A stretch of DNA of 10,927 nucleotides from Pseudomonas sp. (GTDB lineage Bacteria; Pseudomonadota; Gammaproteobacteria; Pseudomonadales; Pseudomonadaceae): assembly GCA_030654635.1 (NCBI GenBank), contig JAURXE010000184.1, positions 1 through 10,927 on the forward strand, written 5' to 3'. The position numbers and the translations under genes were made by a program. Positions 1 through 6,729 of the stretch are shown here, in pieces (within the stretch, counting starts at the first letter, position 1; each line of letters begins with the position of its first letter). The notes beneath the pieces were generated by a model. The model worked only from the letters and a program-made list of their open reading frames with translations. It did no database searches and was not told the DNA's origin.

Positions 1-153
1 CTGGATCAGCAAATCCCGGCCGGCCTGTACTTGGCCGTGGCTCAGGTGCTGGCTTACGTTTACCAACTCAGGCAGTACCAATCGGGCAAGGGCAAGCGCC
101 CGGCGCCACTGCCGGATCTGCCGATTCCACCCGACCTGCGCCGCGACGTTTAA
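1..153 (+). CDS. flhB: FlhB, flagellar export apparatus protein, C-terminal end (partial)
   Basis: An open frame runs from the window edge for 50 codons to a TAA at 151-153. The peptide begins LDQQIPAGLYLAVAQVLAYV, continues with a YQLRQYQSGKG stretch and ends in a proline-rich tail (PIPPDLRRDV). This matches the end of the cytoplasmic FlhB domain, where an 'IP..LY.AVAQVLAYVYQL' segment is typical. FlhB is the inner-membrane component of the flagellar type III export machine that switches export from rod/hook to filament substrates. The membrane segments and the autocleavage NPTH motif lie upstream of the window and cannot be checked. Its place directly before flhA is the usual Pseudomonas order (fliLMNOPQR-flhB, then flhA). 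The identification rests on a short fragment plus context. Confidence 0.88.
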   Translation: MDQQIPAGLYLAVAQVLAYVYQLRQYQSGKGKRPAPLPDLPIPPDLRRDV

Positions 154-204
154 TTTATATCGTGTCCGGGCACACCGCGTGCACCCTTTAGTTTGCCCAT
201 TGAT

Positions 205-220
205 TAAAGATTTTTCTTTA
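205..220. repeat. AT-rich inverted repeat upstream of the flhA promoter
   Basis: TAAAGA (205-210) and TCTTTA (215-220) form a perfect 6-bp inverted repeat around a TTTT loop, about 25 bases upstream of the -24 element, between flhB and flhA. It is too AT-rich and lacks the GC stem of a normal intrinsic terminator. It could be a bend or a protein site near the sigma-54 promoter, or it could be chance. The rest of 154-315 shows no convincing terminator; GGG (168-170) and CCC (184-186) can only pair in an imperfect, bulged stem. Confidence 0.3.
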
Positions 221-241
221 TCGCTCAATTAGTTGGTCAAC

Positions 242-258
242 TTGGACGAGTTCTTGCA
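242..258 (+). promoter_or_regulatory. Candidate sigma-54 (RpoN) promoter of flhA
   Basis: TTGGACGAGTTCTTGCA has GG at 244-245 and GC at 256-257, exactly the 12-base register of -24/-12 promoters. The -12 half TTGCA matches the consensus TTGCW fully. The -24 half keeps TTGG but departs from the following CACG. The predicted transcription start is about 269, leaving a leader of about 47 bases before the flhA GTG. In P. aeruginosa flhA belongs to the RpoN/FleQ-dependent flagellar class, which agrees with this. The promoter was identified by eye and has not been mapped. Confidence 0.72.
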
Positions 259-284
259 CTAGCAGATTCAAAGGCGCCTTGAGT

Positions 285-298
285 GTCAAAAGATTGAA
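285..298 (+). promoter_or_regulatory. Possible FleQ-binding box in the flhA leader
   Basis: GTCAAAAGATTGAA matches the published FleQ consensus GTCaNTAAAtTGAC at 10 of the 13 defined positions. It lies about 16-30 bases downstream of the predicted start, inside the transcribed leader. P. aeruginosa FleQ is reported to act from leader positions at flhA, fliE and fliL rather than from a distant enhancer, so the position fits. A 7-bp inverted repeat, GATTCAA (265-271) and TTGAATC (294-300), and a near-palindrome centred on GGCGCC (273-278) also lie here. A weaker 8-of-13 match on the opposite strand is at about 224-237. This is an inference from sequence similarity. Confidence 0.5.
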
Positions 299-315
299 TC
301 AGTTGGAGTGGTGAC

Positions 316-2445
316 GTGGCAGTAGATCACACGCAAATGCTCGGTAACGTGCGCAGTAATCTTGCGGGGTTGCGCCAGGGCAATTTGGGCATTCCTCTGA
401 TGTTGCTGGTGATGCTCGGCATGGTCATGTTGCCGATCCCACCGTTCCTGCTCGACGTACTGTTCACCTTCAGTATCGCCCTGTCGATTGTGGTTCTGCT
501 GGTGGGTATTTACGCGTTGCGGCCCCTTGATTTTGCCGTATTTCCGACCATCTTGCTGGCGGCCACCTTGCTGCGTTTGGCGTTGAACGTGGCGTCCACT
601 CGGGTGGTTTTGCTGCATGGGCACGATGGCCATGAGGCCGCCGGTAAGGTGATTCAGGCCTTTGGTGAGGTGGTGATCGGCGGTAACTACGTGGTCGGTA
701 TCGTGGTTTTTGCGATCTTGATGATCATCAACTTCGTGGTGGTGACCAAGGGCGCCGGGCGTATCTCCGAGGTCAGCGCACGCTTTACCCTGGATGCCAT
801 GCCCGGCAAGCAAATGGCCATCGATGCCGACTTGAACGCCGGTTTGATCGAACAGGCAGAAGCCAAGAAGCGCCGCACCGAAGTTTCCCAAGAGGCCGAC
901 TTCTATGGCTCCATGGACGGTGCCAGTAAGTTCGTGCGCGGTGACGCGATCGCCGGTTTGCTGATCCTGTTTATCAACCTGATCGGCGGTATCGCCATCG
1001 GCATATTCCAGCATGATCTACCGTTTACTGAAGCCGCTAAGGTTTACACCCTGCTGACCATTGGTGATGGTTTGGTGGCGCAGATTCCGTCCCTGCTGCT
1101 GTCGACGGCGGCGGCGATCATGGTGACTCGGGTATCTAGCTCGGAAGCCATGGGCGAGCAAGTTCACCGGCAGATGTTTGCTTCGCCGCGTGCACTGGCG
1201 GTGGCCGCGGCCATCATGATTGCCATGGGGCTTGTGCCAGGCATGCCGCACTTCTCCTTCGTCAGTTTGGGATTGGCTGCGGCGGGCTGGGCTTACTGGA
1301 TCGCCAACAAGCAGCGACAGGTCAAGGAAGAGGCGGTGCACGAGGTGCAGCGCCAGCAAGAGGCCCTGCCGGCCGCGCGCTCCCAGGAAACCAAGGAGCT
1401 CGGCTGGGAAGACGTGACGCCGGTCGATATGGTGGGCCTGGAAGTGGGTTATCGGTTGATTCCGCTGGTCGATCGGGCCCAAGGTGGGCAGTTGCTGGCG
1501 CGGATCAAAGGCGTGCGCAAGAAGCTCTCGCAAGAGATGGGTTTTTTGATGCCTTCGGTGCATATCCGCGACAACCTCGACCTGCTGCCCAATGCCTATC
1601 GCTTGACCCTGATGGGCGTCAGCGTCGCCGAAGCGGAAGTCTATCCGGATCGCGAGCTGGCGATTAATCCGGGGCAGGTGTTCGGCCCGCTCAACGGCAT
1701 CGCCGCCAAGGACCCGGCGTTCGGCCTGGAGGCCGTGTGGATAGATCCGAACCAGCGCGACCAGGCGCAGTCGCTCGGCTATACCGTGGTGGACGCCAGC
1801 ACGGTGGTGGCGACTCACCTCAACCAGGTGCTGCACAAACATGCTCATGAACTGCTCGGCCACGAGGAAGTTCAGCAGTTGTTGCAGTTGCTGGCCAAAA
1901 GCTCGCCGAAGCTTGCCGAAGAGTTGGTGCCGGGTACGGTGTCCTTGTCGACCCTGCTCAAAGTGCTGCAGGCGTTGCTGCAAGAGCAGGTGCCGGTACG
2001 GGACATTCGCACCATCGCCGAAACCATCGCCAATGCCGCCACCAAGAGTCAAGATCCCGCCGCCATGGTGGCTGCGGTACGCGTGGCGCTGGCCCGCGCA
2101 ATCGTGCAAAGCGTGGTGGGACTAGAGCCGGAGCTGCCTGTAATCACCCTTGAGCCAAGGTTGGAACAGATATTGCTAAATAGTATTCAGAAGGCCGGGC
2201 AAGGCTCCGAAGAAGGCATTCTTTTGGAACCGGGCATGGCTGAGAAGTTACAACGTTCCTTGGTGGAAGCAGCGCAGCGTCAGGAGATGCTCGGCAAGCC
2301 GGCGATACTGCTGGTGGCCGGCCCGGTTCGGGCGATGCTCTCGCGGTTTGCGCGTCTGGCAGTGCCGAATATGCACGTGCTGGCCTACCAGGAAATCCCG
2401 GATAACAAGCAGGTCACTATCGTTGCGACGGTGGGGCAGAACTGA
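316..2445 (+). CDS. flhA: FlhA, flagellar type III export gate protein
   Basis: FlhA forms the nonameric inner-membrane gate of the flagellar export apparatus. It uses the proton gradient and docks chaperone-substrate complexes on its cytoplasmic ring. The 709 residues are about the normal family length. The N-terminal half (about residues 20-330) is strongly hydrophobic with several membrane helices. The FHIPEP signature lies at about residues 149-176 and includes ARFTLDAMPGKQMAIDADL. The segment SMDGASKFVRGDA (199-211) carries the conserved acidic residue D201, which I take to be the counterpart of the Asp implicated in proton use in Salmonella FlhA. The rest is the soluble FlhA-C domain. 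The start is GTG at 316, supported by TTGGAG at 303-308 with a 7-base spacer; GTG at 311 is out of frame. A sigma-54/FleQ promoter precedes it, and flhF follows after 11 bases, suggesting cotranscription. Confidence 0.97.
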   Translation: MAVDHTQMLGNVRSNLAGLRQGNLGIPLMLLVMLGMVMLPIPPFLLDVLFTFSIALSIVVLLVGIYALRPLDFAVFPTILLAATLLRLALNVASTRVVLLHGHDGHEAAGKVIQAFGEVVIGGNYVVGIVVFAILMIINFVVVTKGAGRISEVSARFTLDAMPGKQMAIDADLNAGLIEQAEAKKRRTEVSQEADFYGSMDGASKFVRGDAIAGLLILFINLIGGIAIGIFQHDLPFTEAAKVYTLLTIGDGLVAQIPSLLLSTAAAIMVTRVSSSEAMGEQVHRQMFASPRALAVAAAIMIAMGLVPGMPHFSFVSLGLAAAGWAYWIANKQRQVKEEAVHEVQRQQEALPAARSQETKELGWEDVTPVDMVGLEVGYRLIPLVDRAQGGQLLARIKGVRKKLSQEMGFLMPSVHIRDNLDLLPNAYRLTLMGVSVAEAEVYPDRELAINPGQVFGPLNGIAAKDPAFGLEAVWIDPNQRDQAQSLGYTVVDASTVVATHLNQVLHKHAHELLGHEEVQQLLQLLAKSSPKLAEELVPGTVSLSTLLKVLQALLQEQVPVRDIRTIAETIANAATKSQDPAAMVAAVRVALARAIVQSVVGLEPELPVITLEPRLEQILLNSIQKAGQGSEEGILLEPGMAEKLQRSLVEAAQRQEMLGKPAILLVAGPVRAMLSRFARLAVPNMHVLAYQEIPDNKQVTIVATVGQN

Positions 2446-2456
2446 GGTCTTAGGCC

Positions 2457-3767
2457 ATGCAAGTCAAACGCTTTTTCGCCGCCGATATGCGTCAAGCCAT
2501 GAAGCTGGTGCGTGATGAGTTGGGTGCTGACGCCTCGATCATTGCCAATCGCCGGGTTGCCGGCGGCGTCGAGCTGACGGCTGCCTTGGACTATCAGATT
2601 CCAGCCGCGCCAAACCGTCAGCCGAATGCCGAGCTAGAAAGCGAGCTGCGCAAAACCCAGGCTCGCATCACCTCGGCGCAAACCGAGCTGAGCACCCGGG
2701 CCAAAGCGGATGCTGGTAAAGATGGCCAGCTGTTTGCCGCGCCCGCCAAGGCCGCTGCTGAGCGTCCAGTCGCGCCAGCCCGGCAAGCCCCCCAGTCAGC
2801 TGCTGTCGCGTTGCCTGCGGGCGATCAGCAGATGCTGGCGGCCATGCGTTTTGAGTTGCACGGTTTGCGCGAGTTGATTGAGGTGCAGTTAGGCTCAATC
2901 GCCTGGGGTCAGTTGCAAACCCGCAAACCACAGCAAGCCAGTTTGTGGCGGCGTTTGCAGCGTATGGGTATCTCAGCTGAGCTAGCCCGCGCCTTGCTGG
3001 AAAAAGTGGCGACTATCACCGAACCCCGCCAGGCGTGGCGCATGTTGCTGGCGCACTTGGCCCACGCCATTGCGACAGTGCCCACCGAGCCACTGGAGGA
3101 GGGTGGGGTGATTGCCCTGGTCGGCCCGGCTGGGATGGGTAAAACCACCACGTTGGCCAAGATGGCGGCGCGTTACGTGCTTAAATACGGCGCGCAAAAC
3201 ATTGCGCTGGTGAGCATGGACAGCTACCGGATTGGCGCCCAGGAGCAGTTAAAAACCCTGGGGCGAATTCTCAATGTGTCGGTTACCCATGTCGATCCTG
3301 GACAGTCCCTGACCCAGGCGTTGGCCCCGTTGGCGCGGCGCAAAGTGGTGTTGATCGACACTGCGGGGCTGCCCGCCAGTGATCCGGCGCTGCGCATGCA
3401 GCTGGAAACCTTGGCGGGGCGCGGGGTAAAAGCGAAAAATTATTTGGTTTTGGCTGCAACCAGTCAGAGCCAAGTGCTCAAGGCCGCCTACCATAGTTAT
3501 AAGCATTGCGGTTTGGCAGGCTGTATTCTGACTAAGTTGGATGAAGCCACCAGCTTGGGTGAGGTTTTAGGGCTGGCCATAAGCCAGCGCCTGCCGGTAG
3601 CCTATGTGGCTGATGGTCCACGCATTCCTGACGACTTGCAGTTACCGCGCAGTCATCAGTTAGTGAGTCGGGCAGTCAGCCTGCAAGTACCAGAAGATCC
3701 GAGTGAAGAGGCTATGGCGGATATGTTCGCAGGCTTGTATCAGCAGACTTCGCGCCGGGTTGGTTAA
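2457..3767 (+). CDS. flhF: FlhF, SRP-type GTPase for polar flagellar placement
   Basis: FlhF is a signal-recognition-particle family GTPase that marks the cell pole and recruits the first flagellar parts there. The 436 residues show the family layout. There is a short conserved N-terminal part (MQVKRFFAADMRQAMKLVRD) and an Ala/Pro/Gln-rich linker to about residue 125. A helical N domain follows, then the G domain with P-loop GPAGMGKTTT (223-232), an SMDSYRIGAQEQL switch segment, DTAG (301-304), TKLD (359-362) and a closing ADGPRIPDDL motif. All nucleotide-binding motifs are intact. The start ATG at 2457 has GAGG at 2444-2447 (overlapping the flhA stop), 9 bases away. The next gene, fleN, encodes its usual functional partner. 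Confidence 0.96.
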   Translation: MQVKRFFAADMRQAMKLVRDELGADASIIANRRVAGGVELTAALDYQIPAAPNRQPNAELESELRKTQARITSAQTELSTRAKADAGKDGQLFAAPAKAAAERPVAPARQAPQSAAVALPAGDQQMLAAMRFELHGLRELIEVQLGSIAWGQLQTRKPQQASLWRRLQRMGISAELARALLEKVATITEPRQAWRMLLAHLAHAIATVPTEPLEEGGVIALVGPAGMGKTTTLAKMAARYVLKYGAQNIALVSMDSYRIGAQEQLKTLGRILNVSVTHVDPGQSLTQALAPLARRKVVLIDTAGLPASDPALRMQLETLAGRGVKAKNYLVLAATSQSQVLKAAYHSYKHCGLAGCILTKLDEATSLGEVLGLAISQRLPVAYVADGPRIPDDLQLPRSHQLVSRAVSLQVPEDPSEEAMADMFAGLYQQTSRRVG

Positions 3768-3867
3768 GTACGCGAAGCAACGAATTTTACACCCGCAGTA
3801 CCTTGTATCGTGTACAGCTAGTTCAGCTGAGCGATTCCAGTCCAAGCAGCACAAGGTGTTAAAGCGC

Positions 3868-4701
3868 ATGAGTAGTAAGCATCCCGTACAGGTGATTGCA
3901 GTGACCGGCGGCAAGGGCGGCGTTGGCAAGACTAATGTGTCGGTCAATTTGGCATTGGCGTTGGCTGACCTTGGTCGCCGCGTGCTGCTGATGGATGCCG
4001 ATCTTGGTTTGGCCAACGTTGACGTGCTGCTCGGTCTCACCGCCAAACGCACGCTGGAAGATGTGATTTCCGGCGAATGCGACTTGCGTGACGTCTTACT
4101 GCAAGGCCCTGGCGGTATTCGCATTGTGCCGGCGGCTTCCGGTGCGCAGAGCATGGTGCAACTGTCGCCGATGCAACACGCCGGTTTGATTCAAGCCTTC
4201 AGTGATATTAGCGACAACGTCGACGTGCTGATTATCGACACAGCCGCCGGTATTGGTGATGGCGTGGTGAGTTTTGTGCGCGCCGCCCAAGAGGTGATCA
4301 TGGTTGTGTGCGATGAACCTACCTCGATTACCGATGCTTATGCGCTGATTAAATTGCTCAATCGTGATTACGGTATGAGCCGTTTCCGGGTATTGGCCAA
4401 CATGGCGCACAGCCCGCAAGAAGGTCACAACCTGTTTGCCAAGTTGACTAAAGTGACCGATCGTTTTCTCGATGTGGCGCTGCAGTACCTCGGCGCCGTG
4501 CCGTACGACGAGTCGGTGCGCAAAGCGGTGCAAAAGCAGCGCGCCGTTTACGAAGCTTTTCCGCGTTCAAAGTGCGCATTGGCGTTTAAGGCCATTGCGC
4601 AAAAAGTCGATGCGTGGCCATTACCGGCTAACCCGCGTGGGCATCTGGAGTTTTTTGTCGAGCGCTTGGTGCAGAGTTCAACTGCAGACTCTAGCGTATG
4701 A
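3868..4701 (+). CDS. fleN: FleN (FlhG), MinD-like ATPase controlling flagellar number
   Basis: FleN is a ParA/MinD-family ATPase that keeps flagellar number at one per pole and, in P. aeruginosa, binds the activator FleQ and reduces its activity. The 277-residue protein has the deviant Walker A GGKGGVGKT at 14-22, MDADLG at 42-47, and a Walker B-like LIIDTAAGIGDGVVSFVR segment. It ends with the PLPANPRGHLEFFVERLVQ tail region seen in Pseudomonas FleN. I chose ATG 3868 because the peptide then begins MSSKHPVQVIAVTGGKGG, matching the family. An in-frame upstream ATG at 3703 would overlap flhF by 65 bases and add 55 unrelated residues. The ribosome site is modest (AAGG at 3853-3856, 11 bases away). 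The final codons overlap the fliA start (ATGA). Confidence 0.95.
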   Translation: MSSKHPVQVIAVTGGKGGVGKTNVSVNLALALADLGRRVLLMDADLGLANVDVLLGLTAKRTLEDVISGECDLRDVLLQGPGGIRIVPAASGAQSMVQLSPMQHAGLIQAFSDISDNVDVLIIDTAAGIGDGVVSFVRAAQEVIMVVCDEPTSITDAYALIKLLNRDYGMSRFRVLANMAHSPQEGHNLFAKLTKVTDRFLDVALQYLGAVPYDESVRKAVQKQRAVYEAFPRSKCALAFKAIAQKVDAWPLPANPRGHLEFFVERLVQSSTADSSV

Positions 4702-5444
4702 CAGTCGCTATGGGGCTTCGCATGTACAGCAAAGCGCAGGCACAAGATTCCCGGCATCAACTCATCGAACAATACGCGCCCTTAGTCAAGCGTATTGCGT
4801 ATCACCTGCTGGCCCGATTACCGGCTAATGTTCAAGTCGATGACTTGATCCAGGCGGGCATGATTGGCTTGCTTGAAGCGTCAACCAAATACGACGCCGG
4901 TAAAGGGGCAAGTTTTGAAACTTATGCCGGCATCCGTATTCGTGGCGCTATGCTGGATGATGTGCGCAAGGGCGATTGGGCGCCGCGCTCGGTGCATCGC
5001 AATACCCGCATGGTCAGCGATGCGATTAGAAAAATTGAAGCGCGAGTCGGTCGCGACGCTAAAGATCAAGAGGTTGCGGCCGAACTACAATTGAGTCTCG
5101 AAGATTACTACGGCATTCTCAGCGATACTTTAGGCAGCCGCTTGTTTAGCTTCGACGACCTGTTGCAGGAAAACGAGCCGGGTGGTGTGCGTGAGTACAC
5201 GGGTACTGCTCAGCTTGAACCGTCTCGTGATCTGGAAGATGAACGTTTCCAGCTGGCCTTGGCCGATGCCATTGCCAACTTGCCGGAACGTGAGCGTTTG
5301 GTCCTGTCGTTGTATTACGATGAGGGGCTGAACCTTAAAGAGATTGGCGAGGTTCTGGGGGTTAGCGAATCGCGTGTCAGTCAGCTGCACAGTCAATGCG
5401 CCGCGCGGTTGCGAGCGCGCTTGGCTGAGTGGCGTGAAAACTGA
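4698..5444 (+). CDS. fliA: FliA, flagellar sigma factor sigma-28
   Basis: FliA directs RNA polymerase to late flagellar and chemotaxis promoters and is held by the anti-sigma factor FlgM until the hook is complete. The 248 residues fit the family. Region 2 spans about 22-100, with VDDLIQAGMIGLLEA and the FETYAGIRIRGAMLDDVR core followed by KGDWAPRSVHR. Region 3 is about 105-140. Region 4 has a helix-turn-helix at about 212-237 (LKEIGEVLGVSESRVSQLH). The start at 4698 overlaps the fleN stop as ATGA and lacks a clear Shine-Dalgarno sequence, suggesting translational coupling. ATG codons at 4710 and 4722 are in frame, but the N-terminus MTVAMGLRMYSKAQAQDS matches the P. aeruginosa protein as I recall it, so I keep the first. 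Confidence 0.96.
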   Translation: MTVAMGLRMYSKAQAQDSRHQLIEQYAPLVKRIAYHLLARLPANVQVDDLIQAGMIGLLEASTKYDAGKGASFETYAGIRIRGAMLDDVRKGDWAPRSVHRNTRMVSDAIRKIEARVGRDAKDQEVAAELQLSLEDYYGILSDTLGSRLFSFDDLLQENEPGGVREYTGTAQLEPSRDLEDERFQLALADAIANLPERERLVLSLYYDEGLNLKEIGEVLGVSESRVSQLHSQCAARLRARLAEWREN

Positions 5445-5462
5445 GCACTGAGCAATACGTCA

Positions 5463-5478
5463 ATTTCACGATTTCACG
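5463..5478. repeat. Tandem octamer upstream of cheY
   Basis: ATTTCACG occurs twice without a gap (5463-5470 and 5471-5478) in the 79-base spacer between fliA and cheY. The repeat is exact. It could be a paired protein site or simple slippage; I do not recognise a known operator. Confidence 0.4.
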
Positions 5479-5479
5479 G

Positions 5480-5500
5480 CATGTCCAGGTCTTGGATATG
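5480..5500 (+). other. Hairpin between fliA and cheY
   Basis: CATGTCCA (5480-5487) pairs with TGGATATG (5493-5500) in an 8-bp stem with one G-U pair and a GGTCT loop. Two further G-U pairs could extend the stem outwards. Only TTTA follows, so it is a poor intrinsic terminator. It may moderate read-through or protect an RNA end between the sigma factor gene and the chemotaxis genes. The function is not established. Confidence 0.4.
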
Positions 5501-5513
5501 TTTAGGACTGTAC

Positions 5514-5518
5514 GGAGG
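5514..5518 (+). promoter_or_regulatory. Ribosome binding site that decides the cheY start
   Basis: GGAGG at 5514-5518 is a near-perfect Shine-Dalgarno core. It lies 5 bases from TTG 5524 but 17 bases from ATG 5536, which is too far for normal initiation. It therefore favours the TTG start. Confidence 0.65.
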
Positions 5519-5523
5519 TCGAT

Positions 5524-5910
5524 TTGGACAAGAACATGAAAATCCTCATCGTCGATGACTTTTCGACGATGCGGCGAATCATCAAGAACCTCTTGCGTGA
5601 CTTGGGATTTACCAATACCGCTGAGGCTGATGATGGCGTCACTGCACTGCCGATGCTGCAAAGCGGCAGCTTTGATTTTCTGGTGACGGACTGGAACATG
5701 CCTGGGATGACTGGCATCGACCTGTTACGTGCCGTGCGCGCCGATGAGCGCCTCAAGCAGTTACCGGTGTTGATGGTGACGGCTGAGGCCAAGCGCGATC
5801 AGATTATCGAAGCAGCGCAAGCGGGCGTGAATGGGTATGTGGTTAAGCCCTTCACGGCGCAAGTGCTGAAAGAGAAGATCGATAAGATCTTTGAGCGGGT
5901 TAACGGCTGA
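5524..5910 (+). CDS. cheY: CheY, chemotaxis response regulator
   Basis: CheY carries the phosphate signal from CheA to the flagellar switch protein FliM. It is a single receiver domain of 128 residues from TTG 5524. The acidic pair D11-D12 binds magnesium, the phospho-acceptor is D56 in VTDWNMPG, and the signalling residues are T86 (VTAEAK), Y105 and K108 (GYVVKPF). All are intact. There is no output domain. I prefer TTG 5524 over ATG 5536 (which gives 124 residues) because GGAGG at 5514-5518 is spaced correctly only for TTG, and because the resulting start [12 protein letters not shown] lines up almost residue for residue with E. coli CheY (MADKELKFLVVDD). Annotations that favour ATG would use 5536. 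cheZ follows after 19 bases. Confidence 0.93.
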   Translation: MDKNMKILIVDDFSTMRRIIKNLLRDLGFTNTAEADDGVTALPMLQSGSFDFLVTDWNMPGMTGIDLLRAVRADERLKQLPVLMVTAEAKRDQIIEAAQAGVNGYVVKPFTAQVLKEKIDKIFERVNG

Positions 5911-5929
5911 TGTCGGTCGCGAGGGCGCT

Positions 5930-6718
5930 ATGGAGCATAAAGAGCCGCACATGACTGACCTAGAGTCGAGTCTGAAAACCCACGCCCGCTCTCTAATGGA
6001 AAGCCTCGAGCGCGGTAATTTTAGTGGTGCAATCGAAGTCATTCACGATCTAAACAAAGCCCGCGATCAAGGCCTCTATCACGAGGTGGGCAAGCTGACC
6101 CGCGAGCTGCATAACTCAATCGTTAATTTTCAAGTTGATCTCAGTGGCTCCCACGCGGCGGAAGTTTCTGAAATCAGTGATGCCAGTGAGCGTCTGAATT
6201 ATGTGGTGCGCATGACCGAGAAAGCGGCCAATCGCACCATGGATTTGGTCGAAGAAAGCGCACCACTGGTCAATGAAATTGGCTCTGAGTCGCGGGCCTT
6301 GAGTGCCGACTGGGCGCGTTTTATGCGCCGTGAAGTGGGGGCCGATGAGTTTCGTGAATTGGCTAAACGGATCGAGTCGTTCCTCGAGCAAAGTGATCGT
6401 GACAGCAGCAAATTGTCGGCTCATTTAAACGATATTTTGTTGGCGCAAGATTTCCAGGATCTTACCGGGCAGGTGATCAAGCGGGTCACCAGTATGGTGA
6501 CTGAGGTCGAGCAGAATCTGCTCAAATTGGTCTGCATGGCTTCACAGATTGATCGCTATACCGGCATTCAGCACAATCACGATGAGTTGCGTGCTGAACA
6601 AAAACAACAAAAAGAGCCATCCCGGGGTGAAGGTCCGCAGATTCATGCCGATAAGCGTGAAGACGTTGTATCGGGTCAAGTCGACGTCGACGATCTGTTG
6701 TCCAGCCTTGGTTTTTAG
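5930..6718 (+). CDS. cheZ: CheZ, CheY-phosphate phosphatase
   Basis: CheZ speeds removal of phosphate from CheY and so ends the tumble/reversal signal. The 262 residues are mainly helical, as expected for the long four-helix dimer. The catalytic segment reads LAQDFQDLTGQVIKR, in which D177 and Q181 correspond, by motif, to the E. coli Asp143/Gln147 pair. The C-terminus VDVDDLLSSLGF is the CheY-binding tail. Start ATG 5930 has GAGG at 5921-5924, 5 bases away, and yields MEHKEPHMTDLESSLKTHA, like other Pseudomonas CheZ. ATG 5951 is a possible shorter start, and the TTG at 5891 inside cheY is unlikely. The stop TAG (6716-6718) overlaps the ribosome site of cheA. Confidence 0.94.
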   Translation: MEHKEPHMTDLESSLKTHARSLMESLERGNFSGAIEVIHDLNKARDQGLYHEVGKLTRELHNSIVNFQVDLSGSHAAEVSEISDASERLNYVVRMTEKAANRTMDLVEESAPLVNEIGSESRALSADWARFMRREVGADEFRELAKRIESFLEQSDRDSSKLSAHLNDILLAQDFQDLTGQVIKRVTSMVTEVEQNLLKLVCMASQIDRYTGIQHNHDELRAEQKQQKEPSRGEGPQIHADKREDVVSGQVDVDDLLSSLGF

Positions 6719-6729
6719 GGAGCACGCGA

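Noticed and set aside
168..198. Terminator after flhB (GGGCAC...GTGCACCC or GGGCA...TGCCC)
   Set aside because: The pairings are short, bulged or widely looped, and no U-tract follows at the right place.
286..2109. Long minus-strand open frames opposite flhA (286-1014 and 1018-2109)
   Set aside because: They lie wholly or almost wholly opposite the well-supported flhA. Their translations are rich in His, Arg and Gln without any recognisable domain, as expected for antisense shadows of a codon-biased gene.
3703..3867. 55-codon upstream extension of fleN from ATG 3703
   Set aside because: It would overlap the end of flhF in another frame, and the added residues resemble nothing in FleN. ATG 3868 gives the family N-terminus.
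4472..4828. Open frame overlapping the fleN-fliA junction in another plus-strand frame
   Set aside because: fleN and fliA are both clearly real in their own frames across this stretch, and the alternative peptide has no recognisable domain.
5459..5490. Possible sigma-28 promoter before cheY (TCAA at -35, GCATGTCC at -10)
   Set aside because: The spacing is acceptable, but the -10 half matches GCCGATAA at only about 3 of 8 positions, so I do not list it.
5891..5929. TTG start for cheZ inside cheY
   Set aside because: It adds 13 residues without family similarity. ATG 5930 has a well-placed GAGG and gives the expected N-terminus.
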